This document shows positions 57,690 through 64,000 of a stretch of 64,000 nt of DNA, piece after piece. The stretch lies in NCBI RefSeq assembly GCF_030272615.1, contig NC_081412.1:105530296-105594295 (forward strand), given 5' to 3'. The first letter of the stretch is position 1. Each line of letters opens with the position of its first letter. A model generated the notes under the pieces. The model worked only from the letters and a program-made list of their open reading frames with translations, had not been told where the DNA came from and ran no database searches. The DNA is from Cryptomeria japonica (taxonomy: Eukaryota > Streptophyta > Pinopsida > Cupressales > Cupressaceae). The translations under genes were made by a program, and so were the position numbers.

Positions 57690-59799
57690 GTCAAGGACCA
57701 TCCTAGGCTGACTTTCAAGCGATATCTACATGTTGCTACCCTGGATGATTCGATTGGTTCATTTTCCCATGTTCTGAAAGGAGTTGTGTATGTTGAAGAT
57801 GTTAGACCCTACATTCACTATCACATTGAGGATTTGGGAATGTCTGATATCAAGAGCATGTACATGAATGATTTAATGAGACATTCTAGAAAGATTAAGC
57901 CCAAGTACAAGCACATTGACGATTTAGGGTTTACTGACATTCTGGACATTTTGGAATTCAAAGATGAAATCATTAGGTATCTTTTAAGTAGAGTACATGA
58001 AGAGTTTATCTAGTTGGATACACCATATAAGATTACAAAGGAGGTCATCAGGGCAATCACCAGTTTGCCACAAGTTGGGCATTGTCCAGAGAAGAAGGTT
58101 TCTAATGATCAGGTCAACAAAATCACTGGCGCAACTTCAGACAGGCGATCTATGAGGATCAGTACTATCATCGACAGAGACATCAAATTCAGAAGCATGA
58201 TTATTGGGTATAAGATAAATCAATCAAATCGACCGAATTCTATTTCTAGCTCCTACATTTATGCAACTCATAAGATGATGAGGGAGAATGAGAAGTTATA
58301 TCTATGTGGTTGGATGTTGGATGAATTGTTGATAAATCTAGGAAAGATTAAAGGAGAAAAGAAAGGAACTTTCTGGTATGGTAACCTAATTGTTTGTTTG
58401 ATGCTATTTTTTATCAATGAGACTCTCAGTTTTGGGAAGAGACAATGGGCATTTGATATCTCGGCAGGGAGGCAACTGAAACAGTCAATTGCTTCATTGG
58501 GCAATTAGAGAGAAGACAAAGTATGGGGTTATTTTAAGGCATTCTAGAAGGATATGAAATCTAGAGAGAAGGTTCCTAAGCACATTGTTGAGAAATATTC
58601 AACTGAAATATACTTCATGGTTAAGAAAGATGAAACACTCATGAAAGCGGTCAAACCCCAAAAGATCTGGATTGAGGAGATGGGTTATGAAGTTGATACA
58701 CAAATTTTAGATGCTTATGCAAAGATGTTGATCGATGCACCTATTGATGAAGCTGAGAAACCCTATGGTACTACAAAGCAAAAGAAGCAAGAGGTTGAAA
58801 CTGAGTTCAACCAGAAGAAAAGAGAGAAGGGGGAAGGTAAGGCAAGCAAGTTTGTGGAAAAGGTTTCATAGGACATCAAAGCATTGATTGATGTTGTCCT
58901 AGATAAAGGCAAGAAGAGAAAAGAACTAGAATTGTTTATTGAACCTATTACAACTGAATCTACATCTGAAGATGAAATACCCTTGGCATTAAAAAGGGTA
59001 ATAAGGAAGAAAATTAAGGAAACTAAGGTAGAGGCTACGAAGAAACCAGTTAGGAAAGTTACCATCAAGGTACCGACATAGAGAAGAGATCCTAAAAAAA
59101 CACCTTCAGCCCCATCCAGTACTGGAAGGAGAAAGAAGAAGGGTGACATGGATCTAGCAATTGAATCTGGTAATGCAACTATCACTCCACCAAAGACTTG
59201 TGCAGAGTTAGTTGATGAAATTACTAATTGGTATGTTAAAGAATGTATAGTTTTATTATGAATGTTTAGATAATAATGAACAAAGAGAGGTAGAGGAAGC
59301 AGTTTTGTTATATTTGAATATTTATTAGAAATCCCTATTAGAAATTGAAGACCAAATACCGGCACAGTTGTATGAAATCAAAAACAGATACTGCAAATAT
59401 CTCTGTTGAAGGAAAAGGAAAGGGTATCATGGGTACTTCACCCTCAAATTTTGAAAAATGTTAAGATAGTGGAAATTGAACACCTAGTAGATACAAATGT
59501 ACAGACAAATGTTTAGATACCGACAAATACAGAGAGTGTAAAGATTGATAATGTATAGGTTTCTAATGTTGAGGATAATATTGCCCCGGATACAAATGTA
59601 CAGGATGAGGATAAATTTCCTAGGGAGGAACCAACAACAAGTAAGACTGTAACAAGTGGCAAAGCCATCAATGCAAGTAAGGAAGATATAAAGGTTAAAT
59701 CATCAGAGGAGAAGAAAGAGGAATCCGACAAGGAACCAGTAGTGAGTCCATCATTGTTGTCAATTGACACCTCGAATGTTGAAAAGAAAAGAATAACCT
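57690..59799 (+). pseudogene. Unrecognised second gene of element D (shared with element B)
   Basis: The frame 57786-59081 is open except for five in-frame stops, all TAG, with no frameshift. It begins in a conserved block near 57690 (KRYLHVATLDDSIGSF). Later blocks are ITKEVIRAITSLPQVGHCPEK, STIIDRDIKFRSMIIGYKI, MRENEKLYLCGWMLDELLINL, FGKRQWAFDISAGRQLKQS and MKAVKPQKIWIEEMGYEVD. A Lys/Glu-rich low-complexity tail follows, and weaker matches to B continue to about 59450. No known enzyme motif is visible; the N-terminal half looks globular. The same gene in the same place in B indicates a lineage-specific product of pol-less copia elements. Function unknown. Confidence 0.62.
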
Positions 59800-60069
59800 G
59801 TTAGGTCCCGAAGACAACTGAGAGGTTTGGGGGGGGGGGTGAATCAGTTGTCCAATAAATTCAACCAAAATTAACTTAACCAAAACTTAATGCTTAATGC
59901 CGGTAAACCAAATACCGGTGAATAATATAATCTATCGATAACTGTGCATAAGTCTCTGACTTGCCGATTAATATAACCAAAGATCTCCAAGTGCTGATAA
60001 GTGTTGACAAGTGATGACAGGTGTTGACATCAATGACATAACCATATCAACATACCCAAAATACCAACA
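59800..60069 (-). repeat. 3' LTR of element F, unusually short
   Basis: On the minus strand it starts TGTTGGTATTTTGGG and ends cgggacctaaca. At 270 bp it is a quarter of the LTR of E, with similar ends, so it has probably lost its middle; it also lacks the palindrome-rich module. Confidence 0.7.
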
Positions 60070-60391
60070 ATCTCCCCCTTTGGCATTGATGGCAACACAA
60101 GATGGAAAAACCATCAAAGTGCCAAAATAGAAATGCCAAAAACCAACAATCTCCCAAAGAGATCATTAACTAAAAATGAAAATACAGATATAGAGAGTAA
60201 TCAGTCTCTCCAACAATCTCTCCCCAAAGTAACAATCTCTCCCCCAATGGATAATGTGTTTTTCCATATCAATCTCTCCCCCTTTGACATCAAATGTCAA
60301 AGCATTACAAAATACCAACTTATTTTACTAACTACTCCCCCTGAGAAGTATCTCTCCTCATCAAAGCCGGAATAAAAGATTTCTCTATTAA
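60070..60391 (-). other. 3' untranslated region of element F with several polypurine stretches
   Basis: The tract next to the LTR is gccaaagggggagat on the minus strand (60070-60084). Further purine blocks such as gggggagagattg (three variants) lie at 60195-60285. The region matches the 3' end of E around 55020-55140. No gene. Confidence 0.6.
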
Positions 60392-60423
60392 TTCTAAAAG
60401 AGAATGTTGAAGAAAAAGAAGTG
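60392..60423 (+). other. Micro-inversion of about 30 bp at a deletion in element F
   Basis: The plus strand reads aaagagaatgttgaagaaaa, the coding sense of the LKENVEEKEV block, although the rest of F is coded on the minus strand. In E the block continues the RNase H frame. In F it is flipped in place, and about 150 bp that should follow (the IADIFTKPLP region of E) are missing next to it. Confidence 0.7.
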
Positions 60424-62237
60424 AAAATTAAATTTGATAGAAATATGTTTAGTCTTAGAGTAAAATACTGGGTTCTTTGATATATCAATTGCTGCAATAT
60501 TATCACAGTAAATAGTTATAGGTTCCTTGCATTTTACCTTTATGTCCTTCAACATTTGTTTGATCCATAATACATGTGTATAGTTAGTTGCTACTACAAC
60601 ATATTCTGATTATGTTGTTGATAGACTTGTACAACTTTGTTTCTTGCTCAACCATGAAATTAGTTTGCTACCAAGAAAAAATGCTCCGCTGGTGGTGCTT
60701 TTTCTATCATCCACATCTCGTACACAATTAGCATCTGTGTATGCACATAAGTCAAAATTTTCATCTCTAGGATACCATAAACCAAGATTTGTAGTGCCTT
60801 GTAGGTACCGCAAAATCGTTTTCACTGTTGATTCATGATTTTCTTTAGGATTACTCTAAAATCTTGAAATAATACATACTGCATTCATAATATTAGGTCT
60901 TGTTTGTGTCAAATACTATAAACCTCCTATCATGGACTTGTATCTAGTCAGATTAACAGGTGTTGAATCATCCTTCAAAGATAATTTATCAGTTGTAGTC
61001 ATAGGTGTGCTCACCGGTTTACTGTTTTCCATGCCAAATTTCTTTAGTAATTCCTTCAAGTACTTAGATTGACATAGGAATATACCTTTATTAGTATGTG
61101 AAATCTGCAATCCTAAAAAGAATTTTATCTCTCCAATCATAGACATTTCAAATTCTTGTTGCATTTTGTTAGAAAAGTCTTTACACAATCCATCTTCTCC
61201 TCCAAAGATTATATCATCAACAAAAACTTCAATAACCAAGATGTCATCATTAGTCACTTTGTAGTATATATTGTTGTTAGCATTACCTTTAGTGTATCCA
61301 AGCTTCAAAAGATATTTGTCCAATCTAGCATACCAAGCTCTAGGAGCTTGTTTCAATCCATATAAAGTTTTCCTTAACCTATGAACCATGTCTTTGTTAT
61401 CTTTCAAAGAAAATCCATTAGGTTGTTCAATATAAACTTCTTCAAGATCTCCATTCAAAAATACACATTTAACATCCATTTGATATACTTTATAGTTCCT
61501 GTGTGCTGCAAAAGCCAATAAAAGTCTGACTGCCTCAATTCTAGCTATCGGTGCAAAGGTTTCATTGTAATCAATTCCTTCTTTCTGTGAATATCCCTTA
61601 CACACTAATCTTTCTTTGTTTCTGCTTACCTTACCATCTTCATTAAGTTTATTTCTAAAAACCCATTTAGTTCCAATTACATTTTTGTCTTTAGGCCGAG
61701 GAACTAATGACCAAGTGTTATTCCTTTCAATTTGTTCCAATTCATCTTCCATAGCTTTAATCCAATTTTTATCTTCACATGCCTCATTAATTGATGTAGG
61801 TTCAATTTGGGAAATAAGACATACCTCTTCATTTTCCAATCTTCCTCTAGTCATAACTCCTTGAAATTTGTTTCTAATTGTCTGATCTTCAGAATGATTC
61901 AATCTTACATACCGGGGTGTTTTTACTTGCTATTGTTCTTCAGTGATTGTTGAGTCCTCAGATGATGCTGGTGTAATTGGATCACCATTCTGTACCAGTG
62001 TATTCACAGTAGGTTCATTTGTGATTATCTCTATTGCTGGTTCAAAGTCTGTGTACCTTGAATTTCCTCTAAACTGCTCATCAATCTTCACATTTGCACT
62101 CTCAACAATTTTCTGCAATCTCTTGTTTAAACATCTATATGCCTTTCTCTTAGATGAATAACCAAGAAATATTCCTTCATCACTTCTAGGATCAAATTTG
62201 CCAATATACTCATCTCTTCTAATATAACATTTACTTC
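60424..62237 (-). pseudogene. Copia pol of element F, partial: integrase end, RT, RNase H
   Basis: An RT stretch of 328 codons is open (60916-61902) and includes [45 protein letters not shown] and an intact FVDDIIF active site. The integrase C-terminal region (61930-62237) has GKFDPRSDEGIFLGYSS. RNase H (60430-60905) has [27 protein letters not shown] and CDNIAAIDISKNP. A few stops occur in RNase H and one between the integrase end and RT. RT is better preserved here than in E. Confidence 0.88.
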
Positions 62238-63681
62238 CTGTATGCGGGAAAAGCGGGTCGATAGAACTCAATATGTGAAAAATGGAGCTCTATGGAGCCT
62301 TGCTCACACACTCTCAAGACTTCTTGGTGCAAGCTATGGAGTAATGAAGTATCACTCAGCTTCCCAAGGTTGGTCCTATGGTTCTCTATCTTGCATGGTC
62401 CCTCAAACCAATGTTTTTGCTCTCAGATCACTGAGCAAAATGGTTTAGAGATGGAAAATGCAAGAACGAGGGATGCTTTTTGTTGATTTTAATGTGAGAT
62501 GCATCCTAAGCTATGCATGATTCTAGAAATGTAATAAACTAATTATAAGATGACAAGGTTAGTAAACAAACTATCCTAGCATGCTATATTAGTTAATGAT
62601 TTAAGCTAATGATAATAGAAATACTCTAAAATGCATATTAGATTAACTTCTATTTTAAAGAGAGGCTAAATGATGAGCATATATGAAATGAAAGCTTGAA
62701 TGTATTTGAGCATAAGTATGATAGTACAAACTTGGATGATCAAAACGGAGGGATGAGAGATCTATTTATAGCAAAAATAGGGCAATGGATGGCTAGGATT
62801 GAAAGATTCAATCAAGGGTTGAGTTTTAAAGTTGGGAATCCATGTTTGCAATTGGCACCAATGAAATGGTGACAAATGTCAACATAAGACTAGTTGAGAA
62901 AAGGGGTTGGAGACATTAAATGCTTGAGAAGACCTCATGGTTATCTTAGGGGTAATGGTCAAGCTTAAGTTAAGATTACCCATTGGATTAAGTTTTTATT
63001 AAAGGATAAACTCTTGTGCAAATAATTAAGAGATAACCATGGTCAAAGCAATGAATGCTTGAGGAGACCCTTGGGTTGGATGGAGGTTAAGTTAGGCAAA
63101 AAGTCTCTAACCATGTAAGAGGGTTGAGTTAACCATTAATGGTTTGTAAGAGAAAGTTGTTGGAGACTTGGAGCCTTTAATGGTTATTGAAGACTTTGAG
63201 GGTTTGCGAAGTGATTTCCCTTTGTTTAGAGATGTGACAAAGTTTAGAAGATGGGTTAGGTTAATTTAGAAGTGATTAGAAGGGTCTAGAAGAAATTAGG
63301 AATAGGTTTTAGAATGCAAGTGGGAGATGTAGGATTTTGCAAGTGGATGGAGGGATAATAGGATTTTTAATTGAATAAAATGAATTTAATTCAATTTGGT
63401 TGCAATTGGGGAAATCAAATAAATTAAATTTATTCAATTTAGGATAAACTTTTTAATTAAAGTTGAATTTAATTAAAAGTGGATAGAAGGGATTTAATTG
63501 AATAAAATGATTTATTCATTAAATGGTAAAAAAAAGTCTAGTGAATTTAATTTAAATAAATTGAGTAATTTACTTAATTAAATAGAAGAATGCGGGTGAT
63601 TCAATTAAATTGGATTTAATTAAATAGAGAAATGAACATAAAATATTCATTTAGGAATATGGTCATTTTTATACATCTACA
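62238..63681 (-). repeat. LTR of element G, Tat-type gypsy, minus orientation
   Basis: On the minus strand it starts TGTAGATGTATAAAAATG right after a polypurine tract and ends near cccgcataca at 62238, where copia F is interrupted. Length 1,444 bp. It shares TGTAGA and the tract with A and the 14.2-kb gypsy element but is otherwise a different family. The small ORFs in it have no domain. Confidence 0.7.
62762..62771 (-). promoter_or_regulatory. TATA box of the element G LTR
   Basis: The minus strand reads CTATAAATAG, about 525 bp from the LTR end, a likely core promoter. Confidence 0.45.
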
Positions 63682-63695
63682 TTTTGCCCCTCTTT
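63682..63695 (-). other. Polypurine tract of element G
   Basis: The minus strand reads aaagaggggcaaaa directly before TGTAGATG, identical to the tracts of A and the 14.2-kb gypsy element. This makes the LTR a 3' LTR on the minus strand. Confidence 0.8.
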
Positions 63696-64000
63696 GAAGT
63701 GACGTGTGTTCACATGTTATTTCAAAGAAAATGATGTGTTATCATGATTTATGATCAAATGCAATTTTATGTTGCTTTTATGATTTTCAAGTCGTGCCCC
63801 AGATTTGATTTGATATGTGATGCCCCCTCAAGAGATGAATCAATATTTTGAAAATTTGGATTTGAATAGGTGATTTGTGTTTGGTGTGTATGATTTTGTC
63901 TATGTGAAATGTGTAAATTGATTCATCTCCTGATAAGTTACATGTTTTAGGGTATAAGGGAGATCGCGAGTAAATTACATGCCCATTTCCCTAACCCTAA
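63696..64000 (-). other. Internal sequence of element G, continuing beyond the window
   Basis: No coding region is visible in these 305 bp. The text ccccctcaagagatgaatc resembles in reverse the gatctcccgagggggcatc near 39072 of the gypsy element, so it is the matching 3' untranslated region. Confidence 0.5.

Larger units (their letters stand above)
48390..59799 (+). mobile_element. Element D: pol-less copia-type element, split by E, 3' end cut by F
   Basis: 5' LTR, initiator-Met primer site, gag fragment with coiled coil and knuckles, then the unknown gene shared with element B. The copia element E is inserted inside the gag fragment and F ends it at 59799. No D 3' LTR is seen in the window. 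The layout equals that of B up to the end of the unknown gene. Confidence 0.75.
59800..62237 (-). mobile_element. Element F: minus-strand copia fragment related to E, cut by G
   Basis: A 270-bp LTR (59800-60069), polypurine tract, and then in reverse order RNase H, RT and the end of integrase. The proteins are close relatives of those of E. It is cut at 62237 in the middle of the SKCYIRRDEY block by the LTR of element G; the rest lies outside the window. The LTR starts right after the D sequence ends. Confidence 0.85.

Noticed and set aside
62242-62486. Two overlapping ORFs at the start of the element G LTR
   Set aside because: They lie in LTR sequence on the strand opposite to the element and have no recognisable domain.
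1-64000. tRNA, rRNA, riboswitch or bacterial-type operon features
   Set aside because: No cloverleaf with conserved T-arm was recognised by eye, no rRNA core sequence is present, and the sequence is of plant nuclear type; primer sites such as TGGTATCAGAGC are not tRNA genes.

Overview
The window is nuclear DNA of a land plant, built almost entirely of nested, decayed LTR retrotransposons. Plant origin is supported by three things: a Ty3/gypsy element of the Tat/Ogre type with a second RNase H domain, several Ty1/copia elements primed by initiator tRNA-Met, and remnants of two plant-type genes (a plant mobile domain gene and a PPR gene). The many long, old, nested copies and low GC suggest a gymnosperm, but that is a guess. 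I see no intact host gene, no tRNA or rRNA gene and no CRISPR array. All boundaries come from reading and aligning by eye; no database was searched.

Layout, left to right. (A) 1-10370: the 3' part of a non-autonomous Tat-like element. It has an intact 936-codon ORF where gag-pol should be, an antisense plant-mobile-domain pseudogene, and a 3' LTR. 10371-10775: an AT-rich repeat and a reversed copia LTR end. (B) 10776-20057: a pol-less copia-type element with a coiled-coil/zinc-knuckle gag fragment, an unrecognised second gene, and an extra LTR inside it. 20058-22313: a foldback, a second copy of the AT-rich repeat, a palindrome array and a badly decayed PPR remnant. (H) 22314-23853: a copia LTR remnant in minus orientation. 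(C) 23854-48115: a minus-strand copia element. Its 3' LTR is split by a 1.1-kb terminal-inverted-repeat DNA element (24299-25400) and by a complete 14.2-kb Tat gypsy element (26097-40328; 1,121-bp LTRs, target duplication CCAAC). 48116-48389: the 3' internal end of another copia copy. (D) 48390-59799: a second pol-less element of the same design as B, split by a complete copia element E (49672-56424; target duplication AGAAT). (F) 59800-62237: a minus-strand copia fragment inserted in D. (G) 62238-64000: a minus-strand Tat-type LTR and adjoining internal sequence inserted in F.

How the parts relate. The 14.2-kb gypsy element encodes gag, protease, reverse transcriptase, two RNase H domains and integrase, all broken by stops. 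Element A shares its leader motifs, a 3' motif and its polypurine tract, so A is plausibly a parasite of that machinery. C, E and F carry copia pol genes. B and D carry only part of gag plus an unknown conserved gene and would need copia proteins in trans. Most in-frame stops fit cytosine deamination (CGA to TGA, CAG to TAG, TGG to TAG or TGA), as expected for silenced, methylated repeats.
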